64,000 nucleotides of DNA. Origin: Williamsia limnetica. Lineage in GTDB: Bacteria > Actinomycetota > Actinomycetes > Mycobacteriales > Mycobacteriaceae. This document shows positions 1 through 8,121 of the stretch, piece by piece (positions within the stretch are counted from its first letter, which is position 1; each line of letters opens with the position of its first letter). The stretch lies in contig NZ_QJSP01000007.1 in assembly GCF_003217475.1 (NCBI RefSeq), forward strand, positions 248,001 through 312,000, given 5' to 3'. The notes under the pieces are model-generated. The model worked only from the letters and a program-made list of their open reading frames with translations. It was not told the DNA's origin and made no database searches. The translations under genes were made by a program, and so were the position numbers.

Positions 1-444
1 TGCGGCGCTGGAGATCTGAATGATCCGTCCCCAACCGTCGGCCTTCATGCCCGGCACGACCTGGTGGATCAGTCGGCCCGCCGAAATGACGTTGCTCTCA
101 TAGGTGGCGGCCCACTCGCTGGGCGCGAGATCGAACCACGAACCACCTCCGGTCTCCGAGGCGCCCCCGGCGTTGTTCACCAAGATGTCGATTCCCCCGA
201 ACGCGTCGACGGCTTTCGCGGCGACGCCGTGGGCGCCCTCATCGGTCGACAGATCACCGGCTGCCGATGCGACGGCACCACCTCGACCTGAGATCTCGGC
301 CTCCGCCGCCGCCAGTTTCTCCTCGTTTCGGCCGTGCAGCACCACCGATACGCCCTCATCGGCGAGCGCCTGCGCAATTGCCGCGCCGATGCCCCCGTTA
401 CTACCGGTCACCAGTGCGCGTTTGCCTTTGAGCTGTAAATCCAT
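1..444 (-). CDS. SDR-family oxidoreductase (C-terminus beyond window edge)
   Basis: The first 148 codons of a short-chain dehydrogenase are visible; the rest lies outside the window. The N-terminal Rossmann fold has the cofactor motif TGSNGGIG at about residues 13-20, an HGRN segment after beta-2 and the NNAG motif near residue 90. The visible part ends just after the IIQISS strand that precedes the catalytic Ser, so the YxxxK motif cannot be seen. The ATG follows the stop of the SnoaL-like gene by 9 nt and has a strong GGAGGATGAGGA ribosome site, so the two genes form one minus-strand operon. An NAD(P)-dependent alcohol/ketone oxidoreductase role follows from the family; the substrate is unknown. 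Confidence 0.85.
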   Translation of the reverse strand, partial: MDLQLKGKRALVTGSNGGIGAAIAQALADEGVSVVLHGRNEEKLAAAEAEISGRGGAVASAAGDLSTDEGAHGVAAKAVDAFGGIDILVNNAGGASETGGGSWFDLAPSEWAATYESNVISAGRLIHQVVPGMKADGWGRIIQISSAA

Positions 445-453
445 GACGAGTCC

Positions 454-918
454 TCATCCTCCGATCATGCTCGACGCGGCAGACGAACCCGGGCGTGTTC
501 CATCGATCACAACGAGTCGGCGCTTGAACAACCACTCATCTCCCACCGGCACCAGAACATCGCGATACGTGCCCCAGTGATCGGCGGCATCGGCATGGAA
601 GACCGCGAAGTAGGCCGAGGACTCGATCCGGTCGGGCGTGATCGAATCGAAGCGAAGGCTCGCGACAAAGTGCCGGACGATGGGTCGCGTCGTCGCCGCC
701 TGAGCGGTGGCATGCGCCACCAGTTCCGCAGACACCGAGGTCAGCGTGTCGATGATGTTCTGACGCCCCGTTGTGGCAAAGGAGTTTCGCGCCTCCAGAG
801 ACCCATCCTCCGTGAAGCATGCCGCAAGCTCGTCCAGTCGCCCCTTGTCACCCGCCCGGTTGTATCGGGCATACCGATCGCGAACCAGCTCCCGAGCGAT
901 GAGATGTTCGACGTTCAA
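454..918 (-). CDS. SnoaL-like / NTF2-fold protein
   Basis: A 154-residue protein of the usual length for the SnoaL-like NTF2 superfamily. The N-terminal helix carries ARELVRDRYARYNRAGDKG, followed by the acidic FTEDG segment and later strands IVRHFVASLRF and WGTYRDVLV, a pattern typical of this cone-shaped fold. Family members act as isomerases, hydratases or dehydratases on small hydrophobic substrates, or are subunits of dioxygenases, so the fold does not define the reaction. It is the first gene of the minus-strand pair with the SDR immediately downstream (9-nt gap). A 157-bp gap separates it from the broken thioesterase upstream. Confidence 0.75.
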   Translation of the reverse strand: MNVEHLIARELVRDRYARYNRAGDKGRLDELAACFTEDGSLEARNSFATTGRQNIIDTLTSVSAELVAHATAQAATTRPIVRHFVASLRFDSITPDRIESSAYFAVFHADAADHWGTYRDVLVPVGDEWLFKRRLVVIDGTRPGSSAASSMIGG

Positions 919-1075
919 CGCATAACCTCCGTATGCTCCCTTTGCGCACCCTAGTGGAGCAAATAGTTAAATGAAAGACCTCATAACGCTATCCCCGATC
1001 CGGACAAGACGGAACACTTTCAAAGAATGCGGCGGGTGTCATAGATCAGCACCGCAGATCGCCTCCGGTAGGTGA

Positions 1076-1625
1076 TCACAATCGGTGCAGAGTCATCCGG
1101 GGTCCACAGCCGGGGTGCTTCCGGTCGGTGGCACCGATCATCGGTACGTGTTTGACGCGCGCTATCGCCGATGCCTGGCCATCGGCGCCGATGGCCACGC
1201 TGTCGGCCACTGCGGTGCCGCGCCCGATCCGAACCGGGGTCGCGTCGTAACGGGCCCCATCCCCCACCTTCATCGGCCGGAGGTAGTTGATACGCAGCGA
1301 GCCAAGATAATGGGCATCCGACTCACCCTGCTTCGATTGCAGGGCATCGGAATCAAGCTGTATCCTGACGCGGCGCCGTCCAGTCGGAGTGACAATTGCT
1401 CCAACAACGTTGCGTGCTCGTGTCGTCCGGTCGCACAATATGGTTCGACAACCCACCGGATCCGTCGAGCATCAGCGCCAGTGGCCCCAGGCTCCTCACT
1501 CCCGTCTCCGTGTTCTCGAGAGAGGCGACATCCATGGTCAGCAAACTGCGACCGGTCCTCGGATCAGCCTCCACGATTGTTATGCCGAACCTGCGTTCGA
1601 CAGGGCTCGGCTCCACAGCTGCCAC
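1076..1625 (-). pseudogene. PaaI-like hotdog thioesterase broken by a frameshift
   Basis: Two overlapping reading frames together make one hotdog-fold thioesterase. The N-terminal part, from a GTG at 1625, reads through LGPLALMLDGSGGLSNHIV. The matching continuation, CDRTTRARNVVGAIVTPTG and then LGSLRINYLRPMKVGDGARY, is in another frame that is open down to the TGA at 1076-1078. The switch must lie near 1430-1445, around the run of GTGCGACCGG on the minus strand. A single-base insertion or deletion explains it. It is either a recent pseudogene or an assembly error; the downstream half still looks protein-like, so decay cannot be old. Confidence 0.7.
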
Positions 1626-1878
1626 CGCCGGTCCGCTGCCGGCCGCGACCCTCAGTTCAGCCGAATCCTCAGGAGGCTCCGGTCAAGTAGTTCATCCCGT
1701 CAGAATATGTCCGATTTTGCGAAACCGGTTAATTAGTTATCTATACGGACGTACACTAGAAGAGTTCGCGGGCCGAGTTGTGGTTCAAGCTCCCGTCGGA
1801 CCCACCAAACCTCGCTTGTGAGGGCTATTCGGTCGCCGCCTGTCGCCTCGCCGATTCGACGGCATGAAAGGAAACGCC
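1626..1878. other. Divergent intergenic region upstream of CoA-transferase
   Basis: There is no gene in these 253 bases, which separate the minus-strand thioesterase remnant from the plus-strand CoA-transferase. An AT-rich stretch at about 1722-1750 contains the palindrome AACCGGTT (1723-1730) followed by TTAATTAGTTATCTATACGG, the best place for a promoter and operator. A ribosome site AAAGGA at 1867-1872 serves the ATG at 1879. Confidence 0.4.
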
Positions 1879-3090
1879 ATGAACGACACTCTCTCCGGTA
1901 TCCGCGTAGTTGAGCTCGCTGCCTGGACTTTTGTTCCCGCTGCCGGCGCAGTGCTCGCGGACTGGGGCGCCGATGTGATCAAGATCGAACACCCTGAGAC
2001 CGGCGATCCTCAGCGCGGACTGATCAGTTCCGGGGTGGTCACCGGCTCCGGAGGCGTCAATCACTTCGTCGAACAACCCAATCGCGGCAAGCGAAGTGTC
2101 GGTATCGACACAGGAACCCCCGAAGGCCTCGAAGTCCTGATGAAGCTGGTCGAGACCGCCGATGTGTTCGTGACAAACCTGCTGCCTGATTCGCGTGCGC
2201 GCATGGGCGTCGATGTCGACGCCATCCGCTCCCGCAACCCGAAGATCATCTACGCGCGCGGGCACGGCTACGGCACGAAGGGCGATCTGGCCGCGCAGGG
2301 TGGCTACGATCTAGCGGCCTACTGGTCGCGCGGCGGCATCGCCGAAGCTTATTCGGCCGGCAACGGCGACTACCCACCGGTGCAACGGCCCGCTTTCGGC
2401 GACTCGTATGGCGGGCTCGCGATTGCCGCAGGCATCACTGCGGCTTTGCTCAAGCGCGAACGCACCGGAGAAGGATCTGTCGTTGACGTCTCACTTCTGA
2501 ACGCCGCCATCTGGCAACTGGGGCCAGACATCGTTGGCGCCGGGGTTCTCGGCGCCGACATCCCCAAGTTCGATCTGAGCGCCATGCCGAACCCAGTGGC
2601 CAACATCTACAAGACTCAGGACAGCCGATTCATCAGCTTCGTATTGCTGCAGGCCGATCGATTCTGGAGTGATTTCTGCACCCGACTCAGTCGCACCGAC
2701 CTCATCGAGGACGAGCGCTTCTCACACGCGCTCGTCCGTTTTCAGAATCGGGTCGAATGCATCACGGAGCTGCGGGGCACATTCGAGTCGAAGCCGTTGA
2801 GCCACTGGGAAGCAGCGTTCAGCGGCTTTGACGGCGTCTGGGACGTCCTGCGAACCCCATACGAGGTGCACAACGACCCGCAGGTCATCGCAAACGGCTA
2901 CTTGCCGAGGACTTCGGACAGCAGCGGAAACGAGTTCGCGCTCGCGGCGAGTCCCGTTCAATTCGACGAGGCACCACTGGAACTTCGTCGGGCCCCAAGC
3001 CATGGTGAGCACACCGACGCGATCCTCACCGAACTCGGTCTGAGCGAAGAAGAGATCATCGAACTCAAGATCAGCTCCGCCATCTTGTGA
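1879..3090 (+). CDS. CaiB/BaiF family (family III) CoA-transferase
   Basis: A 404-residue family III CoA-transferase, the standard length. It transfers CoA between acyl-CoA and free acids, or acts as a racemase in some relatives. The N-terminus has the CoA-binding GIRVVELAAWTFVP segment and GADVIKIEHPETGDPQR; the catalytic aspartate is expected at about residue 144 in GGYDLAAYWSRGG. The ATG at 1879 is preferred over one five codons upstream because AAAGGA lies at the right distance. It is clearly paralogous to the protein encoded at 48753-49967, sharing the same length and C-terminal EHTDA(I/V)L-EELGLS pattern. A 14-bp hairpin follows the stop, before a DoxX gene. Substrate unknown. Confidence 0.9.
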   Translation: MNDTLSGIRVVELAAWTFVPAAGAVLADWGADVIKIEHPETGDPQRGLISSGVVTGSGGVNHFVEQPNRGKRSVGIDTGTPEGLEVLMKLVETADVFVTNLLPDSRARMGVDVDAIRSRNPKIIYARGHGYGTKGDLAAQGGYDLAAYWSRGGIAEAYSAGNGDYPPVQRPAFGDSYGGLAIAAGITAALLKRERTGEGSVVDVSLLNAAIWQLGPDIVGAGVLGADIPKFDLSAMPNPVANIYKTQDSRFISFVLLQADRFWSDFCTRLSRTDLIEDERFSHALVRFQNRVECITELRGTFESKPLSHWEAAFSGFDGVWDVLRTPYEVHNDPQVIANGYLPRTSDSSGNEFALAASPVQFDEAPLELRRAPSHGEHTDAILTELGLSEEEIIELKISSAIL

Positions 3091-3099
3091 GCAACCGGG

Positions 3100-3137
3100 G
3101 ATCGGGTTTGCGGAACGAGTGTGCCGCAAACCCGATC
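3100..3137. terminator. Hairpin after CoA-transferase gene
   Basis: A perfect 14-bp inverted repeat, arms GATCGGGTTTGCGG (3100-3113) and its complement (3124-3137), with a 10-nt loop. It starts 9 nt after the CoA-transferase stop and ends 29 nt before the DoxX start. There is no T-run, so it may be a weak terminator or an attenuator that lets part of the transcript reach DoxX. Confidence 0.55.
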
Positions 3138-3166
3138 TCGCATCATCTGATCCAAGGACTACACAT

Positions 3167-3697
3167 ATGACCCGCGTGCGAATCAAGCCCGATTCAGCAA
3201 CAACCCATTCCGGCCACTCCAGCGTCCAGCTGCTACTGCGCGCGGCAATCGGCGCCACAATGATCGCTCATGGGGTCAAGCACGGCCGCAGCATCGACGG
3301 CACGGCCGGCTGGTTCGGATCGATTGGCTTTCGCCGGCCCAGACTTCAGGCCCAGGCCAGTGCGGTCGTAGAAGTCGGTTCCGGAGCTGCGATAGTCGCC
3401 GGCGCCGCAACACCGCTGGCTGCCGCGGCGGTGGTCGGGACAATGGCCGTCGCGGCCCGCTCAGTGCACGCCTCGAAAGGATTCTTCATAACCTCGGAAG
3501 GATGGGAGTACGTCGCCAACCTCGCCGTCGGCGCTGTCGCCCTGGCCGGCATCGGTCCCGGTCGTTGGAGTGTCGATCGGGCGCTCGGACTCGACACCAC
3601 TATCAGTGGAAATCACGCTGCGGCATTGACTGCCGGTCTCGGGCTCATTGCCGCAGGTGCACAGCTGGCCGCTTTCCACCGACCTGTGCCGAATTAG
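3167..3697 (+). CDS. DoxX-like integral membrane protein
   Basis: A 176-residue membrane protein. The first hydrophobic segment, VQLLLRAAIGATMIAHGVKHG, is the recognisable DoxX-type start; two Ala/Val-rich segments follow (AAIVAGAATPLAAAAVVGTMA and NLAVGAVALAGIGPG) and a last one near the C-terminus (AAALTAGLGLIAAGAQLAA), giving four predicted helices. DoxX-like proteins are associated with redox or quinone-linked membrane functions but are poorly defined. The ATG at 3167 has AAGGA at 3153; a GTG upstream would run into the hairpin. It lies downstream of the CoA-transferase. Confidence 0.75.
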   Translation: MTRVRIKPDSATTHSGHSSVQLLLRAAIGATMIAHGVKHGRSIDGTAGWFGSIGFRRPRLQAQASAVVEVGSGAAIVAGAATPLAAAAVVGTMAVAARSVHASKGFFITSEGWEYVANLAVGAVALAGIGPGRWSVDRALGLDTTISGNHAAALTAGLGLIAAGAQLAAFHRPVPN

Positions 3698-3712
3698 CGC
3701 CGACGCCGGGGC

Positions 3713-4081
3713 TCAGCCTTTCGACGACCGGCAATCTACCTGGTCGATGGCACCGAACGCGCCCAAGGGCTTGTCTTGAGCAAGGACGTGGCCGAAGATC
3801 GTATTCAGATGCCTTCACATGTGCGCTCTCAGGGGCAACAGCCGCGATCTCCTGGCCGCCGATGTGCCTGTGGCAGTTGTCAATCCGCCGGGCGTCGGCG
3901 TCGAACGTGTTGGAGATGTCGACGAGGATCTTGCGGCCAGCGGTTCCCCGTAGATTCGCGACCGCTGGAACCACAGTGGTGTACGGGACGGCCACGAAGA
4001 CGATGTCACCTGACGGAATTACGCCGAACGTGCCGACGGTGGTTCCGTGGCCGAGCCGATGATGCTGATGGTGGTCGTCAT
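3713..4081 (-). pseudogene. Decayed NADPH-dependent F420 reductase-like gene
   Basis: Pieces of an F420:NADPH oxidoreductase-like protein can be read in three segments. An ATG at 4081 with an AAGGAGG site gives MTTTISIIGS, the usual start of the Rossmann fold. The frame is then lost by a deletion, and a second frame gives GDIVFVAVPYTT and KILVDISNTFDAD and VAPESAHV. A further shift near 3806 gives NTIFGHVLAQDKPLGAF up to a TGA at 3713. The region between the glycine-rich loop and the second strand is missing. With two frame breaks and an internal deletion it cannot encode an active enzyme. It is convergent to DoxX. Confidence 0.6.
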
Positions 4082-4770
4082 GATGAAGTCCTCCTTGGTG
4101 TCTCGGAGGCACGTGTCGACATCACCTACGCTGCCATCGTCAACCTCATCTGGTCGAAGGGCCGAATCATCGACGCCACCAGTGTTGATGCGCCCCAGGG
4201 CATGGCGACGTTACCTCTATCTCATGCCCGACGCCTACCGGGCCGAGCGGGCACACCCGCTACCCGAGCCGCCGATGACGTACGTTTCCTCACCCAACCG
4301 CGCGCCGCCAATTGTCCGGAATCGAGTATCACCCCACGCATGAAATTGACGGGTCGTGCCAAGTCACGGTGCGCGAACGCGGCTCACCCCAATCGGTTCC
4401 GCCGATTGCCTCAGCAACGGACGACTCGTGGATCCATCTGCACTCATGAAGAACTCCTGGGTTCGGACTGCCCGTATCGGACGGTCGTAGGGCTAGGAAT
4501 GGCTGAGTATGAAAGCACAACCGACAGCGTTGCACGACCGCGGACTGGCCGTCGCTGAAGCCTTCACCGGCGGCCGATTCGACCACACTGCAGCAGGTGT
4601 GGTCGCTCTACGACGGGCGATCCGATGACGGGATCGCTGATGCCCTCGCCCGAGAGACCGAAGTCAACCGGGCCTGGACCGCCGAAGTGAGCGCAGTCGC
4701 CCAGTCCACCAGAGCGGTCTTCGCACACGGCCGGTCGCAGAATGCCGCCGGGCACTGACCGCAGACCACA
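4082..4770. other. Degraded stretch without an intact gene
   Basis: No convincing intact gene was found in about 690 bases. Short plus-strand frames near 4509-4760 contain a segment reading VWSLYDGRSDDGIADALARE followed by TEVNRAWTAEVSAVAQ, which is reminiscent of the C-terminal helices of a crotonase-family protein, but the upstream part is in a different frame and unrecognisable. Together with the decayed F420 reductase next to it, this looks like a graveyard of former genes. The crotonase suggestion is weak. Confidence 0.4.
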
Positions 4771-4803
4771 CCTGTGGTCACCCTTGCGCAGGGTGACCAC
4801 AGG
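4771..4803 (-). terminator. Hairpin terminator of the SDR/ALDH operon
   Basis: A perfect 14-bp inverted repeat with arms CCTGTGGTCACCCT (4771-4784) and AGGGTGACCACAGG (4790-4803) around a 5-nt loop. It begins 14 nt beyond the stop codon of the minus-strand SDR gene, in the right place to end that transcript. No clear T-run follows on the minus strand. Confidence 0.7.
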
Positions 4804-4817
4804 GAACTAACAGCTAC

Positions 4818-5687
4818 CTACATGTTGGTGGGGCCGCCCGGCATCTTCAGAAGCGACCCCGCATCAACACGGAGTTGCTGGCCTGTGATGTAACGCGATT
4901 CGTCCGACGCGAAGAAGAGCACGGCGTTCGAGATGTCCACTGTTTCCACGTATGGGATGGGCATCGCCTGGAACATCGTGAAGGCGGGTTCGACGTCCTC
5001 ACGGGTCGGGTTCTCCAGATCCGGCCGGAACATCGAGTAGAGGCCGTCGTTGTGCAGGAGATGGGTGTTGACGTTGGTCGGGTGGATCACGTTGACACGG
5101 ATGAACTCTGGCGCCAGGTGCAACGCGAGCTGCTCTGAGTAGCCCATCAAGGTCTTCTTGGCCCATCCGTATCCGGCAGACCCTGGTCCCATCGCTGGAT
5201 TGTCAGTCGTGTTGGGCAACATTGCGGCAGTCGACCCGGTGATCACGACCGAAGCCTGCTTGCCCAGGTGCGGCATGGACACCGCCACAGCGTTCATCAC
5301 ACCGACGAGGTCGACGTCGACGGCATCAACGAAGTCGGACGCGTGCGGGTCACCCATGGCCATCGGCAGGATGCCGGCGTTGGCGACCACGATGTCGAGA
5401 TGGCCGAGCGCGGCCAATCCTTCATCGAGCGCCGCCTGCAGCTGCGACCGGTCGCGCACATCCGCCTTGACGGTCACGATCCGACGGTCCAGCTTTTCGA
5501 CCAGCTTGGCGGTCTCGGCCAGATCTTCCTCAGTGGCAAGTGGATAGGGATTCGACTCGATCTGCTCGCAGATGTCGACTGCGATGATGTCGGCGCCCTC
5601 TTCAGCCAGTCGCACTGCGTGACTTCGGCCCTGGCCGCGTGCCGCACCGGTGATGAAAGCAACTTTGCCTTCGACTCTTCCCGCCAT
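4818..5687 (-). CDS. Mycofactocin-type SDR-family oxidoreductase
   Basis: A 289-residue SDR of the subfamily that holds its nicotinamide tightly and depends on the redox peptide mycofactocin (carveol-dehydrogenase-like). Diagnostic features are the start RVEGKVAFITGAARGQGRSH, the long insert after beta-2 (VDICEQIESNPYPLATEEDL), NAGILPM, the catalytic SAGYGWAKK motif and the C-terminal DESRYITGQQLRVDAG. Members oxidise secondary alcohols of terpenoids and steroids. The ATG has a GAGGAGAAC site. It lies 45 nt downstream of the aldehyde dehydrogenase gene, in the same operon, and ends in a hairpin. The substrate is unknown; the mycofactocin dependence is inferred from subfamily features. Confidence 0.88.
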   Translation of the reverse strand: MAGRVEGKVAFITGAARGQGRSHAVRLAEEGADIIAVDICEQIESNPYPLATEEDLAETAKLVEKLDRRIVTVKADVRDRSQLQAALDEGLAALGHLDIVVANAGILPMAMGDPHASDFVDAVDVDLVGVMNAVAVSMPHLGKQASVVITGSTAAMLPNTTDNPAMGPGSAGYGWAKKTLMGYSEQLALHLAPEFIRVNVIHPTNVNTHLLHNDGLYSMFRPDLENPTREDVEPAFTMFQAMPIPYVETVDISNAVLFFASDESRYITGQQLRVDAGSLLKMPGGPTNM

Positions 5688-5732
5688 GATGTGTTCTCCT
5701 CGTTCAGTTCTCGATGGTGTTGTATGTGTTGT

Positions 5733-7229
5733 TCAGGGGATGTCGAGCGGCAGCGTGGTGGCCACCGCTTTGGTCTCGAGGTAGGTCTCTAGGCCCTCGA
5801 TGCCACCTTGCCTGCCGACGCCGCTGCGCTTGTAGCCGCCGTACGGAGAGTCCGACCCGTAGAACATCCCGCCGTTGATCATGAAAGAACCGGTGCGAAC
5901 CCCGCGAGCAACATTCAGCGCGCGCTCAGGCGAACTCGTGAACACGTTGCCGGACAATCCGTAGACACTGTCATTGGCAATCCTGATCGCGTCGGCGTCG
6001 TCGTCGAACGGTGTCACCGACAAGACCGGGCCGAAGATCTCGGCCTGCGAGATCGTGGCCGAGTTGTCGACATCAGCGAACAGCGTCGGCTGCACGAAGT
6101 AGCCGTTCGGTTGGTCCTCGGGGATTTTTCCACCGACGACCAACCTTCCACCCTCGGACTGACCGCGCGCGATCAGATCGAGAATGTTGGTCCGCTGCTT
6201 CTCTGTGATCACCGGACCACAGAACACGCCGGGATCGGCGGGATCACCGTACGGGAGTGCGGCGTAGACCTGCTCCAGGGTGGCGACCGCCTCGTCGTAC
6301 TTGGACCGGTGAACCAGCAGACGAGTCGGCAGTGCGCACCCCTGACCGGCATGCATACACGCCGACATTGCAGATGGCAGAGCCAACGCGAGATCAGCAT
6401 CTTCCAAGATGATTCCGGCGCTCTTGCCACCCAGCTCGAGCAGGAGCTTCTTGAACGTCGGGGCGGACTTCTCGGTGATCAGCTGCCCGGTCCTGGTGGA
6501 TCCGGTGAACGAGATCATGTCGATACGAGGGTCGGTGACCAACTGCTGCGCAACGGTGGTGTCGCCGGTCGTGATGATGTTGACGACGCCGGCGGGGATT
6601 TCGGTCTTCTCTGCGATCAACCGCCCGACGCGCGTGGCGTTCCAGGGAGTCTCCGACGCCGCTTTGATGACCACCGTGTTCCCCGTCGCAAGAATCGGTC
6701 CCAGCTTGCTGATCAAGATCTCGAACGGGAAGTTCCACGGGATGATGCCCGCCACGACGCCGACGGGCTCTTTGAACACGTAGCGCATGTTGATCATCCC
6801 GAGCAGCGAACTGTCGGCAATGCGCCGATGCCAGGGAAGATCCCCGACAGCCTCGGCCGGCCACAGAAGTCCGTCGGACAAGGGCCAATCGAGTTGTGCC
6901 ATATACGTTGTCATGAGCGGAGCGCCCACTTCGGTGACCAGCTCCATTCGAAGCTCTTCCGCTTCTGAACTGATCGCCTCATGAAGCTGACGCAGGCACC
7001 GCTGCCGGAACTCGAGGTCCGTAGCCCATGTCGTGGTGTCGAAGGCCCGACGAGCCGCCGCGATCGCCGCGTCCATGTCGCCGTCGGTGGCATCGGCGAC
7101 GACGCCGACCACCCCGCCGGTCGCCGGGTTCACGACGTCGATGGTCGCTCCGTTTCCGGAGTGCCTCAGGGTGCCATCGAGGAGAAATCGCTCCTCGTGG
7201 GTGACCGAAACCGATTGTGCTGCTGACAT
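5733..7229 (-). CDS. NAD(P)-dependent aldehyde dehydrogenase
   Basis: A 498-residue aldehyde dehydrogenase that would oxidise an aldehyde to a carboxylate. It shows the cofactor-site PWNFPFEI and FTGSTRTGQL motifs, the general-base LELGGKSAGI and the catalytic cysteine in HAGQGCALPTR. The ATG at 7229 follows GGAGGACACAA closely and is chosen over an upstream in-frame ATG. It is the first gene of the operon with the mycofactocin-type SDR, which suggests an alcohol to aldehyde/ketone to acid sequence. It is divergent from a TetR gene with a palindrome between them. Confidence 0.9.
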   Translation of the reverse strand: MSAAQSVSVTHEERFLLDGTLRHSGNGATIDVVNPATGGVVGVVADATDGDMDAAIAAARRAFDTTTWATDLEFRQRCLRQLHEAISSEAEELRMELVTEVGAPLMTTYMAQLDWPLSDGLLWPAEAVGDLPWHRRIADSSLLGMINMRYVFKEPVGVVAGIIPWNFPFEILISKLGPILATGNTVVIKAASETPWNATRVGRLIAEKTEIPAGVVNIITTGDTTVAQQLVTDPRIDMISFTGSTRTGQLITEKSAPTFKKLLLELGGKSAGIILEDADLALALPSAMSACMHAGQGCALPTRLLVHRSKYDEAVATLEQVYAALPYGDPADPGVFCGPVITEKQRTNILDLIARGQSEGGRLVVGGKIPEDQPNGYFVQPTLFADVDNSATISQAEIFGPVLSVTPFDDDADAIRIANDSVYGLSGNVFTSSPERALNVARGVRTGSFMINGGMFYGSDSPYGGYKRSGVGRQGGIEGLETYLETKAVATTLPLDIP

Positions 7230-7297
7230 TTGTGTCCTCCAATCCCGCACATCCATGTGCGGGGCGACCTGTGTCCCCTGTCACATACGGTACCTTT

Positions 7298-7312
7298 TGG
7301 ACCTAAGGTCCA
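7298..7312. promoter_or_regulatory. Palindromic operator candidate TGGACC-N3-GGTCCA
   Basis: A perfect inverted repeat with 6-bp arms, TGGACCTAAGGTCCA, lies between the divergent aldehyde dehydrogenase (starts 7229) and TetR (starts 7355) genes. Its position fits a TetR-family operator controlling both directions. Binding is inferred, not shown. Confidence 0.5.
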
Positions 7313-7354
7313 CAACCCCTGTTCGTAGTACAGTTCTCGCGTGAAGGAGGCCCG

Positions 7355-7954
7355 ATGACCGAGCTACAGAAGACGAACCGCGGCGGACGGCCCCGCGTCA
7401 CCGACAAGAGCGCAATTGCGGCGGTCGGGCTGCGATTGTTCGCCGATCGCGGCTACGACTCGGTCACGATGGCCGACATCGCGGAGGAATGCGGCATCGG
7501 GCGCAGCACGCTCCTGCGGTACTTTGCCGCCAAGGCCGACATCCTCTGGGATCGGTCCACCGACGAAGTCACCGCGCTGGCCGAGAAGCTGCGGACGGTG
7601 CCGGACTCCGAAGAGCCGATCGCCGTTCTCTGTGTCGAGCTCCCCGCGATGCTCACCTACCTTGATTCCGAGATCGATCTCTTGCGCACGCAAGTGTCGA
7701 TCATCGCGGAGTCGTCCAACGGTTGGCCCCTCGGATCGACCCGGTTCAATCCCTGGGAATCCGTGGTGATCGGGTTCATCACGGAACGCACGCATCACAA
7801 CGCTGACGATCTGTTCACGAAATTGTTGGCGCAGAGCCTCTTCAGCGCCGGTTGGACCGCACTGACCGTCTGGGCCGATTCCGACGAAGCTCGGCCGGAT
7901 CGACTGCTCGAGGAAGCTTTCGCTCTGGTGCGCAACGGATTCACAACCACCTGA
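7355..7954 (+). CDS. TetR-family regulator, MftR-like
   Basis: A 199-residue TetR-type repressor. Residues about 12-60 form the DNA-binding domain, with LRLFADRGYDSVTMADIAEE and GIGRSTLLRYFAAKADILWD as the helix-turn-helix region. The C-terminal half, with the ILWD-R segment after the HTH, resembles the ligand domain of MftR, the regulator of mycofactocin-linked genes. It sits divergent from the ALDH/mycofactocin-type SDR operon with a palindrome between, so local repression and self-control are likely. Strong GAAGGAGG ribosome site. The effector is unknown (acyl-CoA effectors are known for MftR relatives). Confidence 0.85.
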   Translation: MTELQKTNRGGRPRVTDKSAIAAVGLRLFADRGYDSVTMADIAEECGIGRSTLLRYFAAKADILWDRSTDEVTALAEKLRTVPDSEEPIAVLCVELPAMLTYLDSEIDLLRTQVSIIAESSNGWPLGSTRFNPWESVVIGFITERTHHNADDLFTKLLAQSLFSAGWTALTVWADSDEARPDRLLEEAFALVRNGFTTT

Positions 7955-7959
7955 CCCTC

Positions 7960-8043
7960 CGCCGAGCGGGCCTTTGGTTACGTCGACCGTGCCCTTGTTT
8001 CCGCCGAGCGTGCCCTTGTTGCAACCGAACGTGCCGCCGCGGA
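7960..8043. repeat. Degenerate 21-bp tandem repeat, four units
   Basis: Four back-to-back 21-nt units occupy the space after the TetR stop: 7960-7980, 7981-8001, 8002-8022 and 8023-8043. Units 2 and 3 share CGA(C/G)CGTGCCCTTGTT; units 1 and 4 are more diverged. A reverse-complement copy of the core (GGCACGGTCGG) lies at about 8094-8104, so the region can also fold. A similar unit pair occurs at 50022-50063. Confidence 0.6.
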
Positions 8044-8121
8044 GTTCAACGGCCCGCTCGATCGGCATAGAGACCCGCTCAACGGAATCAAAGGCACGGT
8101 CGGCGGCTGTCTCGCGGGAGG

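Noticed and set aside
3100-3137. Riboswitch before the DoxX gene
   Set aside because: Only one simple hairpin is seen, with no conserved aptamer-like core; a terminator or attenuator is enough to explain it.
7960-8043. CRISPR array
   Set aside because: The repeats are contiguous and only 21 nt, without spacers, and no cas gene is near.
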